This document shows positions 28,696-37,879 of a stretch of DNA of 64,000 nt, one piece after another; position 1 is the first letter of the stretch; every line of letters begins with the position of its first letter. The DNA lies in assembly GCF_016583795.1 (NCBI RefSeq), contig NZ_NRRS01000015.1, forward strand, positions 1-64,000, read 5' to 3'. The notes beneath the pieces were generated by a model, which did no database searches, was not told the DNA's origin, and was given only the letters and a program-made list of their open reading frames with translations. Both the position numbers and the translations under genes were made by a program. The DNA is from Rhabdochromatium marinum (GTDB taxonomy: Bacteria > Pseudomonadota > Gammaproteobacteria > Chromatiales > Chromatiaceae).

Positions 28696-30315
28696 ATGCT
28701 GGGAAAATTTAATGATCTACCGATCTGGGTGCGGCTGATCGCAGCTTTGTGGCTGATTATGCTGCCTACTTGGTCAGGTATGATCTTCTGGGCGTCTCAC
28801 GAGCAACGTGATACGGCCATTCAGGAAGCTGAGGCTTTCTCCGAAACCCTGCACGAGATCACCATGGCGGGTCTGACCACCCTGATGATCACTGGCATGA
28901 TCCATAAGCGTGCAGAATTTCTCGACCAGATTGTTGAATTGCGCAATCTCAACGATCTGCGCGTGTTGCGCGGTGAGCCGGTGGCTAGACAATACGGGCC
29001 AGGCACCGAGGCTGAGCATCCGCATGACAGCATTGAGCGCAAGGTACTGCAAACGGGACAAGCCTACTCCGAGGTGTCCAAAGATGGCGAACGGTTGCGT
29101 AAAGTGATGCCGGTCATCAGCAGTACGGATTACCTCGGTAAGAATTGCACCCAATGTCACACCGCTGAGCCCGCTGGTGCCATCTTGGGGGCCGTGTCGA
29201 TGGACATCAGTCTCAATGATGTCAATCGCCACGTTGAGCGTTTTCGCTTGGAGATGTTCGGTGCAGGTGTGCTGTTCAGTTTGCCGGTGTTGCTGATGAT
29301 GTATTTCTTCATCAAGTATTTTGTCACCGACCCGCTGCATAAAATGACCCAGGGGCTTCAAGGCATTGCTCAGGGCAATGGCGATCTGACGCATCGGTTG
29401 CACGTGCGTGCACAGGACGAAATTGGGCGGGCGTCCTCAGCCTTCAACGCCATGATGGACAATTTCCGCGAACTCATCGCTCGAGTGCTGGAAGCGAGCC
29501 GTGATCTGTCCGGTGCTGCGACAGATTTATCGAGCATTACTGACCGCACCAATGCGGGGGTTAACCATCAGCGCAACGAAGTCGATCAGCTGGCCACGGC
29601 GATGAATGAGATGAGCGCCACTGCCCAGGAAGTTGCACGCGGTGCCCAGGAAGGGGCGCAGGCCACGAGTGAAGCCAAGTCAGCGGCCGAGAATGGCACC
29701 CAGGTTGTCTCGGGTACCATGGCCAAAATCGAGCAGCTGGCCGCCGAGGTGCAACGTGCGGCTGATGTGATCACCGAGCTTGGTCAGGACAGTCAGCAGA
29801 TTGGCTCTGTGCTGGATGTGATTCGCGGAATTGCCGAGCAGACCAACCTGCTGGCGCTCAATGCAGCCATTGAGGCCGCCCGTGCCGGCGAGGCGGGACG
29901 TGGGTTTGCGGTGGTGGCTGATGAAGTGCGCTCCCTGGCCAACCGCACCCAGAGTTCCACTCAAGAGATTCAGTCCATGATTGAGCGCTTGCAGCAGGTC
30001 TCCAACCGAGCGGTTGAAGTGATGCAGCACAGCCAGCAGCATGCACAGTCCAGCCTGGAAAGCTCTGCTGAGGCGAACAAGTCGCTGGGAGCCATCACCG
30101 ATTCAGCCACGATTATCAATGATGTCAATACTCAGCTGGCGAGTTCCGCTGAGGAACAGAGTACTGTGGCCGAGGAGATGAACCGGAATGTGACCCGCAT
30201 TTCGGATGCCGCCGAGGGCAATGCCCGCTCGGCGGCTGAAACCAAGGAAGCCTCCGAGCACCTGACGGCACTGGCGGCGGAACTCACGTCCTTGGTTGAG
30301 CGGTTTAAGACCTAA
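28696..30315 (+). CDS. Chemoreceptor with c-type heme sensor motif (copy 2)
   Basis: A 539-aa tandem paralogue of the preceding receptor, 33 nt downstream, with the same architecture. It has a membrane helix near the N-terminus and a periplasmic domain with C151-T-Q-C154-H155, then a second helix ([18 protein letters not shown]), HAMP and a signalling domain with [19 protein letters not shown]. Copy 2 carries a three-residue longer sensor ([15 protein letters not shown] against [13 protein letters not shown]). The cytoplasmic halves are very similar, so the pair arose by duplication; different residues around the heme may tune different potentials or ligands. Confidence 0.9.
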   Translation: MLGKFNDLPIWVRLIAALWLIMLPTWSGMIFWASHEQRDTAIQEAEAFSETLHEITMAGLTTLMITGMIHKRAEFLDQIVELRNLNDLRVLRGEPVARQYGPGTEAEHPHDSIERKVLQTGQAYSEVSKDGERLRKVMPVISSTDYLGKNCTQCHTAEPAGAILGAVSMDISLNDVNRHVERFRLEMFGAGVLFSLPVLLMMYFFIKYFVTDPLHKMTQGLQGIAQGNGDLTHRLHVRAQDEIGRASSAFNAMMDNFRELIARVLEASRDLSGAATDLSSITDRTNAGVNHQRNEVDQLATAMNEMSATAQEVARGAQEGAQATSEAKSAAENGTQVVSGTMAKIEQLAAEVQRAADVITELGQDSQQIGSVLDVIRGIAEQTNLLALNAAIEAARAGEAGRGFAVVADEVRSLANRTQSSTQEIQSMIERLQQVSNRAVEVMQHSQQHAQSSLESSAEANKSLGAITDSATIINDVNTQLASSAEEQSTVAEEMNRNVTRISDAAEGNARSAAETKEASEHLTALAAELTSLVERFKT

Positions 30316-30324
30316 GGTGTGAGG

Positions 30325-30348
30325 GGCCTGCGCCGGGGTGCGCAGGCC
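30325..30348 (+). terminator. GC-rich hairpin after the chemoreceptor pair
   Basis: GGCCTGCGC and GCGCAGGCC pair perfectly (9 bp) around a six-base loop, 10 nt after the stop codon. No T-run follows, so it may be a 3'-end-stabilising hairpin or a non-canonical terminator. Confidence 0.45.
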
Positions 30349-30404
30349 ATGGCTCCCCATGTCTCACTCAGGCGCTGTTCAGCGCCGCAGGGCAGGGCTC
30401 AGGC

Positions 30405-31334
30405 TCAGCCGTCGGCTGTAATGCGGTGGATGAGGGTTTGTAAAACCTCCTCAGCGCGGTCGTTGGCAACCTGGCAGGTGCCGGCCGCCTGATGGCCGCC
30501 GCCGCCAAATTCGAGCATGAGTTCGCCGATGTTGGTCTTGGAACCGCGATCAAAAATCGACTTGCCGGTGGCGAAGACGGTGTTCTGCTTCTTGAGTCCC
30601 CACAGCACATGAATCGAGATGTTGCACTGGGGAAAGAGCGCATAAATCATGAAGCGATTGCCAGCCCAGATGTCATCTTCCGCACGCAGATCCAGCACCA
30701 CCAGATTGTCATGCACTGTGGCGCAGCGCTGGATCTGTTCTTTGAATTTCCCTTCCTGCTCAAAGTAGAGATCCACACGCTCCTTTACATCGGGCAGGGC
30801 CAGAATGTCGTCGATGCCGTGGTTCTTGCAGTAGTCGATCAGATCCATCATCAACGCATAGTTGGAAATGCGGAACTCGCGGAAGCGACCCAGGCCGGTG
30901 CGCGCATCCATCAGGAAGTTCAGTAATACCCAGTCGGTGGGATGTAGCACCTCATCGCGGTCAAACTGCGCGGCATCGCCTTTGTCCACCGCCGCCATCA
31001 TCTCATCCCATTCCACCGGAAAGGCATCATGACCGCCATAATGGCGCCACACCACCCGGGCGGCCGAGGGTGCATCCGGATCAATGATGTGGTTGTCATA
31101 CTGCTTGTTGCGCAGCGTCTCCGAGAGGTGATGGTCGAAGGCGAGATGAACGCCCTCCACATAGGGCAGATTGGTGGTAATGTCCTGCTTGGTGATCTGG
31201 ATGCTACCGTCCTGCATGTCCTTGGGGTGAACAAACTTAATGTCACCGATCAGGTTGAGATGTTTGAGTAACACCGCGCAGACCAGACCATCGAAATCGC
31301 TGCGAGTGACAAGGCGAAACGGCTGTTGGGACAT
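30405..31334 (-). CDS. DHH/DHHA1-family phosphoesterase
   Basis: The 309-aa protein belongs to the DHH superfamily (exopolyphosphatases, RecJ and oligoribonuclease NrnA-like enzymes). Metal-binding motifs are visible: SDFDGLVCAVLL near the N-terminus, AFDHHLSE (the DHH triad) and the C-terminal DHHA1 motif GGGGHQAAGTCQV. Whether it degrades polyphosphate or nucleotides cannot be decided. ATG 31334 has a very strong ribosome site (GGAGGA). It is last in a ferritin-cupin-DHH run with 75- and 42-nt gaps. Confidence 0.8.
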   Translation of the reverse strand: MSQQPFRLVTRSDFDGLVCAVLLKHLNLIGDIKFVHPKDMQDGSIQITKQDITTNLPYVEGVHLAFDHHLSETLRNKQYDNHIIDPDAPSAARVVWRHYGGHDAFPVEWDEMMAAVDKGDAAQFDRDEVLHPTDWVLLNFLMDARTGLGRFREFRISNYALMMDLIDYCKNHGIDDILALPDVKERVDLYFEQEGKFKEQIQRCATVHDNLVVLDLRAEDDIWAGNRFMIYALFPQCNISIHVLWGLKKQNTVFATGKSIFDRGSKTNIGELMLEFGGGGHQAAGTCQVANDRAEEVLQTLIHRITADG

Positions 31335-31376
31335 GGAATTCCTCCGGCTAACAAAAAACGGCTGGGATACTTGGCC

Positions 31377-31742
31377 CTATGATACCGAGTTACGCTCGCG
31401 CCGGTGCGTCGCAGTGCCGAAAAAGGCCAGTGCAGTGATGCTTTCCTCAACCTCAAAAAAGGCATGATCGCAGGAGGCACGCACATACATCAGGGTGCCT
31501 GGCTTGACTGGTTGCTCGTCTTCCTCGACGCGCAGCCGACCGCGTCCCTTAAGAATCAGATAGACCTCATCCTCCTCATGGGCCGAGGCCATGTCCTTCG
31601 AGCCGGCAGGCACATGGTAGAGCGAACAACTCAGCGACGGGGTGCGTAAAAATTCGCGCATTGACAGCACATCATCGGGAATCAGCTGCTCAATGTCGGC
31701 GAGGTGGAAAATCTCCCAGTCTCCGGTTTGTACGCGGTGCAT
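31377..31742 (-). CDS. Cupin-domain protein
   Basis: This 121-aa single-domain cupin has the two motif regions: SAHEEDEVYLILKGRGRL with His/Glu metal-ligand candidates, and TLMYVRASCDHAFFEV with the later His. Such small cupins bind a metal and serve as isomerases, dioxygenases or sensors; the role here is unknown. An AGGA ribosome site precedes ATG 31742. It lies between ferritin and DHH genes. Confidence 0.75.
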   Translation of the reverse strand: MHRVQTGDWEIFHLADIEQLIPDDVLSMREFLRTPSLSCSLYHVPAGSKDMASAHEEDEVYLILKGRGRLRVEEDEQPVKPGTLMYVRASCDHAFFEVEESITALAFFGTATHRRERNSVS

Positions 31743-31817
31743 GGTCCTGTCCTGGTTCTGGTGGATGATGAAGAGTGAAGGAAAATCGGCGGCATTGAGG
31801 CTCGCGGAGCCTCAACC

Positions 31818-32351
31818 TTAACGCGTATTGCCGATCCAGCCCAGGGTTGGATCATAGGAGGGCAGTGCGCGTGCGCCAAGTTCCTGGTCGATCATCAGCA
31901 GTCCCTGACCTTCACCCTTGACGATTTTCAGGCGGTCGAGAATATCCTTGACGTTGGCTTCCTCTTCGACCTGTTCCTTCACAAACCAGTCAAGAAAGGC
32001 TCCGGCGGCATGGTCACTGTGCTTGCGACACAGGGTGACCAGCTCATTGATGCCCTTGGAGACTTCCAGCTCGTGACGATAGGTGTCTTCCATCAGCGCG
32101 GTTGGGCTATCCCAATCCTGCGGCGGCTCGGCAATGGCGGCCAGGCGGGCGCGCCCGTCACGGTCGGTCAGGAAGTCGAAAAAGCGTGAGACATGGGTGA
32201 GTTCTTCCATGGCCTGCACGCGCATCCAGTGGCTGAAACCGCGCAGTCCCTGATGGTCGGCCCAGGCGGCCATGGACAGGTACAGGTAGGAGGAAAAAAT
32301 TTCCTTGTTGATGTGTTGGTTGAATTTCTGTTCCAGGTCTTGTTCGATCAT
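31818..32351 (-). CDS. Ferritin (non-heme iron storage)
   Basis: This 177-aa protein resembles bacterial ferritin FtnA: it starts MIEQDLEQKFNQHINKEIFS, then SSYLYLSMAAWADHQGLRGF, and has ferroxidase ligands in EIFSSYLY, HWMRVQAMEELTH and FVKEQVEEEANVKDIL. It stores iron as a 24-mer shell. ATG 32351 gives the canonical start and has AGGA upstream; the open frame extends 15 codons further without family support. Confidence 0.92.
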   Translation of the reverse strand: MIEQDLEQKFNQHINKEIFSSYLYLSMAAWADHQGLRGFSHWMRVQAMEELTHVSRFFDFLTDRDGRARLAAIAEPPQDWDSPTALMEDTYRHELEVSKGINELVTLCRKHSDHAAGAFLDWFVKEQVEEEANVKDILDRLKIVKGEGQGLLMIDQELGARALPSYDPTLGWIGNTR

Positions 32352-32428
32352 GGAAGTGGCTTCCTGTGGTGAGAGTCGGTTGTACGGTGCGTTCATCCGG
32401 AGTGGGGCCAGCGGTGCGGTAATCCAAG

Positions 32429-33199
32429 CTATTCCCAGCGGAACAGCCGCGCGGCCAGTGCCATAAGCACGAAACCGATACCGAGCAGCAGGCCGATGTG
32501 CGGCAGTACGTCAATCAGGCCGGCTCCGTCGATCATGATCGCACGCGCGCCTTCGACCAGATAGGTGAGCGGAATGATGCGCGAGGCGGCCTGAGCTGCG
32601 GCACTGGTGCCGTCCATTGAGAACCAGACGCCGGAGAGCAGCAGCATGGGCCAGGACAGCAGGTTGAGCAGGCCGTCGGCAAGTTCTTCAGTTTTCAGCC
32701 GGGCGGCGACTGTGAGCCCGAGACTGATCATGCACAGGGCGCCGGCGCAGTAGAGCATGATGAGTGCCAGATAAGAGCCACGCATAGGCGGATCGAGCAG
32801 CAGGTTAGCCCCGGCATAGACCAGAGCGCTGGCGCCCAGCACGACGATGACCCGCGACAGCACCTGGGCGATCAGAAATTCTATCGGGCGCAACGGGGTG
32901 GCCTGCAGCCGGCGCAGGACGCCGTTTTTGCGGTAGCGCACCACCACCCAGCCGACGCCCCACAGGCTGGAGAACATCACATTCATCGCCAGCACCCCGG
33001 GCAGCGCCCAGTCGGCATAGCTCAGTGCCAGGCCATCGGCCAGATGGCGCTCGGGCACGGGTTGATGGGGTCCGTCGAAAATGAAGGCAAAGGACAGAAT
33101 CATCATCACCGGCATGATGAGGTTCCAGACCAGTCCGGCGGAGTCGCGATAAAACTCGCGATTGCGTGCGATAAAGATGGCGTAGATGCGTGCCCACAT
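32429..33199 (-). CDS. ABC-2 type transporter permease
   Basis: A 256-aa six-helix permease of the ABC-2 class starts MWARIYAIFIARNREFYRDS and has LNLLSWPMLLLSGVWFSMDG in the typical place before the last helices (PLTYLVEGARAIMI). It is the membrane half of the exporter whose ATPase lies 10 nt upstream. The cargo is unknown; relatives export antibiotics, lipids or sodium. Confidence 0.88.
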   Translation of the reverse strand: MWARIYAIFIARNREFYRDSAGLVWNLIMPVMMILSFAFIFDGPHQPVPERHLADGLALSYADWALPGVLAMNVMFSSLWGVGWVVVRYRKNGVLRRLQATPLRPIEFLIAQVLSRVIVVLGASALVYAGANLLLDPPMRGSYLALIMLYCAGALCMISLGLTVAARLKTEELADGLLNLLSWPMLLLSGVWFSMDGTSAAAQAASRIIPLTYLVEGARAIMIDGAGLIDVLPHIGLLLGIGFVLMALAARLFRWE

Positions 33200-33209
33200 G
33201 GCGGCGATT

Positions 33210-34097
33210 TCAGTTGCGCAGACGATGGCCGGTGAGTTTCAGGAACAGATCCTCAAGATTGGGTGTTTCAACCCGCAGCGCAGTCAGGGTGGCGCCAGCG
33301 CGGTCAAGTGCATCGAGCATTGGCGGCACCTCGGCGGTGGGGATTTCAATCTCGCCATTGCGCACCAGGGCTGCCGATGGCAGTGGGGTGGCGCCGGGCC
33401 AGGCGGTTTCGGGCAGGCGGATGATGGCGCGCGGAAACTGCTCGCGCACCAGCGTTTGCGGCTGGCCCTCGGCAATCAGTTGGCCTTGATCAATAATGAT
33501 GATCTGATCGCACAGGCGTTCGGCTTCTTCCATGTAATGCGTGGTGAGCACGATGGTTTTGCCGCGCCGGCGCACGGTTTCAATCAGGCCCCAGAAATTG
33601 CGCCGTGACTGTGGGTCGAGGCCGGTGGTGGGCTCATCGAGAAACACCAGATCGGGGTCATTGACCAGAGCAATGGCCAGCAGCAGGCGCTGGCGCTGGC
33701 CACCCGAGAGTTTGCGCGTGTCGCGCGTGAGAATGTCGCTCAGGTGGCAGAGTTCGATGAGTTCATCGCGATCCGCGCGACGGTGGTAGAGACTCGCGAA
33801 CATGGCGAGTGACTCACCGACGGTCTGGAAGTCCTGTAACGCGGTGGCCTGGAACTGAATGCCAGTGCGCTCACGATAGCTCGGATCAAGCGGCTGGCCG
33901 TCGAACAGCACCGCGCCGCTGGTTGGGGCAAGAATGCCTTCCAGCATTTCCAGGGTGGTGGTTTTGCCAGCACCATTGGGACCGAGCAGTCCAAAGCACT
34001 GGCCGCGCTGCACGCGGAAAGACAGGCCGGCAACGGCTTGCACGCCGGGGTAATGCTTGACCAGATTGCGCGCTTCGAGCAGGGAGTCGTCGGGCAT
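33210..34097 (-). CDS. ABC exporter ATP-binding protein
   Basis: A 295-aa ATPase with Walker A GPNGAGKTT, signature LSGGQRQRL, Walker B LVFLDEPTTGLDPQ and H-loop LTTHYMEEAERL. The C-terminal extension (~220-295) is typical of ABC-2 drug or natural-product exporter ATPases. It is transcribed first, then the permease. Confidence 0.9.
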   Translation of the reverse strand: MPDDSLLEARNLVKHYPGVQAVAGLSFRVQRGQCFGLLGPNGAGKTTTLEMLEGILAPTSGAVLFDGQPLDPSYRERTGIQFQATALQDFQTVGESLAMFASLYHRRADRDELIELCHLSDILTRDTRKLSGGQRQRLLLAIALVNDPDLVFLDEPTTGLDPQSRRNFWGLIETVRRRGKTIVLTTHYMEEAERLCDQIIIIDQGQLIAEGQPQTLVREQFPRAIIRLPETAWPGATPLPSAALVRNGEIEIPTAEVPPMLDALDRAGATLTALRVETPNLEDLFLKLTGHRLRN

Positions 34098-34124
34098 GCC
34101 AGGGATGATCAGGAGGTGAGGGAA

Positions 34125-34150
34125 CCCAGAGCGCGTCCTGGCGCTCTGGG
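34125..34150 (-). terminator. Perfect 10-bp hairpin between DUF2892 gene and ABC operon
   Basis: CCCAGAGCGC and GCGCTCTGGG flank a six-base loop, lying downstream of the DUF2892 gene on the minus strand. Only a pyrimidine-rich tract follows, not a true T-run. It probably ends the DUF2892 transcript. Confidence 0.5.
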
Positions 34151-34186
34151 TCTGTCCCGGCGTGTGAAGCCGGGCGGGAGGCGATA

Positions 34187-34387
34187 TTAGTTAGTGTCGC
34201 CTTTGGTCGTGTCGATTTTCAGGGGTACATAGGCTAGGCAGGTACGCATGTAGCCGGTACCAACGGCGACCAAGCCCAACACTGACAGGAGAATACTGCC
34301 CGTGAAGATGCCGGCCAGCACCAGCAGACCACCAACGGCGAAGCGAATATTGCGGTCTTGATTACCAACATTTTTTGGAAGATTCAT
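34187..34387 (-). CDS. DUF2892 small membrane protein
   Basis: This 66-aa protein begins MNLPKNVGNQDRNIRFAVGG, the hallmark of DUF2892, with two short hydrophobic helices and a conserved Cys (GYMRTCLAYVPLKIDT). In other proteins this module is fused to rhodanese (YgaP), hinting at sulfur metabolism, but a stand-alone role is not established. A strong AGGAGAG ribosome site precedes the start. Confidence 0.8.
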   Translation of the reverse strand: MNLPKNVGNQDRNIRFAVGGLLVLAGIFTGSILLSVLGLVAVGTGYMRTCLAYVPLKIDTTKGDTN

Positions 34388-34728
34388 TCGGTCTCTCCTA
34401 AGTGATTTCGTGTGTAGTGGTTGAGCAGGGAGGTGATGATAGCAAAGAATTGCCAGGCATAGGGTGTCGGTTGCGTGGCCTTGGTTGTCATCGTCCGTGA
34501 CTTAGTGACACGTTCGATCAGGTGCTCAATCAAGCCCATTTCGGTTTAATCGGGCTGGTGCCGTTGTGATTCAAGTCCGTGCCCTGGTGATCGGGCCGCA
34601 GGGCGGGTCGCAACCGATCAGCACAGGAGTCAGTATACTGGGTAGCGGTTGCTGCTGTCCTTGCGTTCTGACAATAGGCGTTCCCGTTAGTTTGAAATAT
34701 TGATCTACCCGCGAACCGGCCTCTGATT
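34388..34728. other. Divergent intergenic region, no gene seen
   Basis: About 340 nt between the DUF2892 gene and the DegS-like protease. No supported reading frame. A TATACT hexamer at 34634-34639 could be a -10 box for the protease gene, but no convincing -35 partner is seen. Confidence 0.35.
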
Positions 34729-35856
34729 ATGCATGGATTTTCTCTGTCACGCTGGCTGTTTTGGGCGGCCATTGCGTTTTTGCTGTTTCTCTCCGCTCGG
34801 CCCTGGCTGGAGCACTGGCTGATTGGCTTGAATGCCGAGTCGCGCGTGGTGACGGCGCGCGGCAATCTGGCCGCTGATGAATTGGCCACCATCGAAATTT
34901 TCGAGCGTGTCAGCCCCTCGGTTGTCTACATCTCGACTGTCTCCGAGGTGGCGCTGCCCTGGACGCGCAATCTCGCGGAGGTGCGTCGTGGTACCGGCTC
35001 CGGTTTTGTGTGGGACGATCAGGGGCATGTGGTCACCAATTACCATGTGATCGCCGGTACCGCGCGAGCTCAGGTGCGACTGGCGGATCAGCGCACCTAT
35101 GCTGCCAATCTGATTGGTGCCAGTCAGGAGCATGATCTGGCCGTGCTGCGCATTGAGGTGCCCATCGCCGCTCCGCAGCCGGTGCTGATCGGAACCAGCG
35201 AGGATCTGCGCGTTGGCCAATCTGTCTTTGCCATTGGCAATCCGTTTGGACTCGACTACAGCCTGACCACCGGCGTGGTCTCGGCGCTGGATCGCACCAT
35301 CCTCTCCGAGGACGGAACCGAAATCCGTCGGCTGATTCAGACCGACGCGGCCATCAATCCCGGCAATTCGGGCGGCCCGCTGATTGACAGTGCCGGGCGC
35401 TTGATTGGTGTGAACACGGCTATTTTCAGCCCCACCGGCGGCTTCTCCGGCATTGGTTTTTCAGTGCCGGTGGACACCGTTAATCGGGTGGTCCCGCAGC
35501 TGATTGCCTACGGACGTTACATCCGTCCGCGCCTGGGGATTTTTGCCGACGATGATGCCAGCCGGGCGGTACTGAAACAACTGGGCGTGAGTGGAGTGCT
35601 GGTGCTGCGTATTGAGTCCGGCTCACCGGCTGATCGCGCTGGATTGCGCGCGACCCGTTTAACCTCCGGGGGTGGGATCATCCCTGGCGACATCATACAG
35701 TCCGTCAACGGGCGGGAAGTCACCGATATGGGGGATCTGATCGAAATTCTGGAGGATTATCAGATCGGTGAAGTGGTGCAGCTCAGTGTCTGGCGTAGTG
35801 GTCAGTCGCTGCAAATGCCGGTGACTCTGGGCGGACAGTTGCCGCGTCTGGATTGA
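34729..35856 (+). CDS. DegS/HtrA-type periplasmic serine protease
   Basis: The 375-aa protein has one N-terminal membrane anchor (WLFWAAIAFLLFLS) and a trypsin-like domain with the catalytic triad in TNYHVIAG (His), EHDLAVLRIE (Asp) and NPGNSGGPLI (Ser). A single PDZ domain follows (GVLVLRIESGSPADRAGL to the end). One PDZ and an uncleaved anchor fit DegS, which starts the sigma-E envelope stress cascade, better than DegP. No rseA or rpoE gene is in view. Confidence 0.88.
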   Translation: MHGFSLSRWLFWAAIAFLLFLSARPWLEHWLIGLNAESRVVTARGNLAADELATIEIFERVSPSVVYISTVSEVALPWTRNLAEVRRGTGSGFVWDDQGHVVTNYHVIAGTARAQVRLADQRTYAANLIGASQEHDLAVLRIEVPIAAPQPVLIGTSEDLRVGQSVFAIGNPFGLDYSLTTGVVSALDRTILSEDGTEIRRLIQTDAAINPGNSGGPLIDSAGRLIGVNTAIFSPTGGFSGIGFSVPVDTVNRVVPQLIAYGRYIRPRLGIFADDDASRAVLKQLGVSGVLVLRIESGSPADRAGLRATRLTSGGGIIPGDIIQSVNGREVTDMGDLIEILEDYQIGEVVQLSVWRSGQSLQMPVTLGGQLPRLD

Positions 35857-35867
35857 AGCCTGTCCGA

Positions 35868-35895
35868 CAACGCGCCGCCAAGTGGCGGTGCGTTG
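35868..35895. terminator. Hairpin between convergent protease and FmdB-like genes
   Basis: A 12-13-bp stem (CAACGCGCCGCC against GGCGGTGCGTTG, one G-T wobble) with a small AAGT loop sits 12 nt after the protease stop and 30 nt before the convergent gene's stop. There is no T-run, but the position suits a bidirectional transcription end. Confidence 0.5.
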
Positions 35896-35925
35896 ATGTC
35901 ATGTCAATGCTGAGCAAAACGGCGG

Positions 35926-36186
35926 TTAAATCCCGCACATGCCATTGGGGCAGCAGCCGCCGGTTCCGCAGGCCGGCGCAGGGGCGATGCCACTGCCCAG
36001 GCTGTTGCTGGACACGAGATTGCCACCGTTGGCCAGGCGATAGACAGGCTCGTCGGCTGAGGTGTCTCCGCACGGGATCTTGGCCTGGGCGCACAGCTCA
36101 CCCCAGGTGGAGAGTGTTTCGCTCATGCGGTGGCTGACCTCGACCACCTGGCCGTTGGCGTCGCAGCGATAATCATAGGTTGGCAT
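35926..36186 (-). CDS. FmdB-family putative zinc-ribbon protein (degenerate)
   Basis: The 86-aa protein starts MPTYDYRCDANGQVVEVSHR, the FmdB pattern. The second Cys of the usual YRCxxCG knuckle is Asn, so the N-terminal zinc ribbon is degenerate. The C-terminus is Cys-rich (CGTGGCCPNGMCGI) and might bind metal instead. GAGG precedes ATG 36186. Function of the family is poorly defined. Confidence 0.7.
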   Translation of the reverse strand: MPTYDYRCDANGQVVEVSHRMSETLSTWGELCAQAKIPCGDTSADEPVYRLANGGNLVSSNSLGSGIAPAPACGTGGCCPNGMCGI

Positions 36187-36324
36187 GCTTGGTACCTCGC
36201 AAAATTGGGATCATGGAATATCAGGCGTTCCTAATGTGCCTGATTATAGCGAAACTCAAGCCCATGCAAACCCATACAAACGCATGCCAAGCGGCGTCTT
36301 GGCGTACAGGACTGATTCCAGGGT

Positions 36325-36828
36325 TCATCCAGCAGCTATGGCAAACCAGCCAAAATGCCAGGCGGGATATTCCCAGGGCAGTCGCTGTGGGCGCGCGAAC
36401 AAACAGAGTGTCAGTCCGGCTGGAAAGCTGAGCCAGGCGGCCAGGAGGAGGCTTGGTTCCGAGCTATCTGCGGGCGGCAGCACCCAACGCAAGGCGTGAT
36501 GATGATCCAGTGCCAGGCCAATGGCCGCCGCCGCGATCAGTGCCAGCACTAGATTCTGCACCAGGGTGTCGGTGGTGAGGCGACGCTGTGCGATGGGCCA
36601 CAGTACCAGAAACCAAAGGCTCCACAGGGCTTGGTGGGGGACGCTCAGCGGGCTGGGTTCCGACTGCCAGAAGGCTCGGACGACGGCGTGCCAGAAAGGC
36701 GAGAGCAGGAGACTGGCGACCACCAGCGTCAGGCTGATGCGAAGCCACGGAGCTTCCTGGTTTCGGGGGCGGAGTGCGCCCCATCCCAAAACCAGACTCC
36801 AGGCGCCAAGCAGCACGGTGTTCAACAT
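36325..36828 (-). CDS. Hypothetical membrane protein at the end of the TerD/ExbBD operon
   Basis: A 167-aa hydrophobic protein with about five predicted helices (LGAWSLVLGWGAL, LTLVVASLLLSPF, ALWSLWFLVLWPI, LVLALIAAAAIGLAL and LLLAAWLSFPAGLTLCLF) and a His-rich loop (LDHHHAL). No family is recognised. It lies 49 nt downstream of the TPR-like gene and is probably co-transcribed. The start at 36828 lacks a strong ribosome site. Confidence 0.5.
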   Translation of the reverse strand: MLNTVLLGAWSLVLGWGALRPRNQEAPWLRISLTLVVASLLLSPFWHAVVRAFWQSEPSPLSVPHQALWSLWFLVLWPIAQRRLTTDTLVQNLVLALIAAAAIGLALDHHHALRWVLPPADSSEPSLLLAAWLSFPAGLTLCLFARPQRLPWEYPAWHFGWFAIAAG

Positions 36829-36877
36829 GATGTCATTTTGGTGTCAGCCCTGATTTCAGTTTGGTGTCAATTTGGCA

Positions 36878-37879
36878 TCAGTCTGGTGATGGAGGCAGGC
36901 GCGCGAGCCAGACGCGCGCCTGCTCGGCAATGCGAGCTTCACAGAGCGCCGGTCCCTGGCCGTGTGCGTGCGCCGCTTGGGTGAGTTGGGCACGGGCCTG
37001 CTCTGGATCGCCGGCCCACAGGTAGCCCAGCCCGGTCATGAGTGCCACCGCCGGGCTGTCCGCCTGCGCCTGGCGGGCAAAATGATCAGCAATGTCGCGG
37101 AATTGACTGCGATCCTGAGCCAGTGCTGGTAAGGCCCCCAGTTGCTCGATCAGCTCACGGGTGCGCTCCAGGCAGCGTGAGGCAGTGCTGTTCGGCTGCG
37201 CGAGTAATGCCCCAAGTACGCGCAGATATAATTGGCGTGCATCCCAAAAGCCCGGATCCTCGCCAATCGCGCGCCCAAGCTGGGCTTCGGCCTCTTGCAG
37301 TGCGCCGGCCTGCGCGGCGGCATAGCCCAGGATAAAGGTGGCGTCAGCACGCGCGGGTGCCGGCAGATCCGGCACCTGCAACGCGGCTCGCGCAAACGCG
37401 GCGGCGGTCACCTCATCCTCCTGGCGCAAAGCGATGCGCGCTCGTTCCAACCGGGCGCGAAAGCGCAGCAACGGCTCCTCAGATTCCATCAGGGATTGCA
37501 ACAGACGCACTTTACGTTCAGGGCTATTGGCCAGCGCCGCCAGTTGAAACTGACGCTGCGCGGCGGCGGGTACCTGTTCCCACAGATTGCGATAGCGCAT
37601 GAAACCGGTGTCACCCGCCGCGCGCAGTGACGGATCCTCAATCCTGGGTGCCAGGGCACCATGACCTTCGTTGGCAAGTTGCGACCACAGGGCTTGCCAT
37701 TGCGCCAGAGCCGGTTGCAGTCCGGTGTCCTGGCTGAGCTGTGCGGAGGCGGTGCTGGAGCCGCCATTACCACCAGCGCCGGTCGAGAGTTGCAGAATCA
37801 GCCACCCCAGCAGCAGCAAGGCGCTACCAGCCGCCAGCGCGCGTCGGGTGCTGTCGAAACGGCTACCAATAGCTGACAT
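36878..37879 (-). CDS. Membrane-anchored TPR-like protein
   Basis: A 333-aa protein with one N-terminal anchor (LAAGSALLLLGWLILQL) and an exported helical body rich in Ala and Arg. It contains TPR-like repeats (ATFILGYAAAQAGALQEAEA; ALMTGLGYLWAGDPEQARAQ), suggesting a scaffold. ATG 37879 overlaps the upstream ExbD-like gene by 17 nt, so translation is probably coupled. No named family is recognised. Confidence 0.65.
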   Translation of the reverse strand: MSAIGSRFDSTRRALAAGSALLLLGWLILQLSTGAGGNGGSSTASAQLSQDTGLQPALAQWQALWSQLANEGHGALAPRIEDPSLRAAGDTGFMRYRNLWEQVPAAAQRQFQLAALANSPERKVRLLQSLMESEEPLLRFRARLERARIALRQEDEVTAAAFARAALQVPDLPAPARADATFILGYAAAQAGALQEAEAQLGRAIGEDPGFWDARQLYLRVLGALLAQPNSTASRCLERTRELIEQLGALPALAQDRSQFRDIADHFARQAQADSPAVALMTGLGYLWAGDPEQARAQLTQAAHAHGQGPALCEARIAEQARVWLARLPPSPD

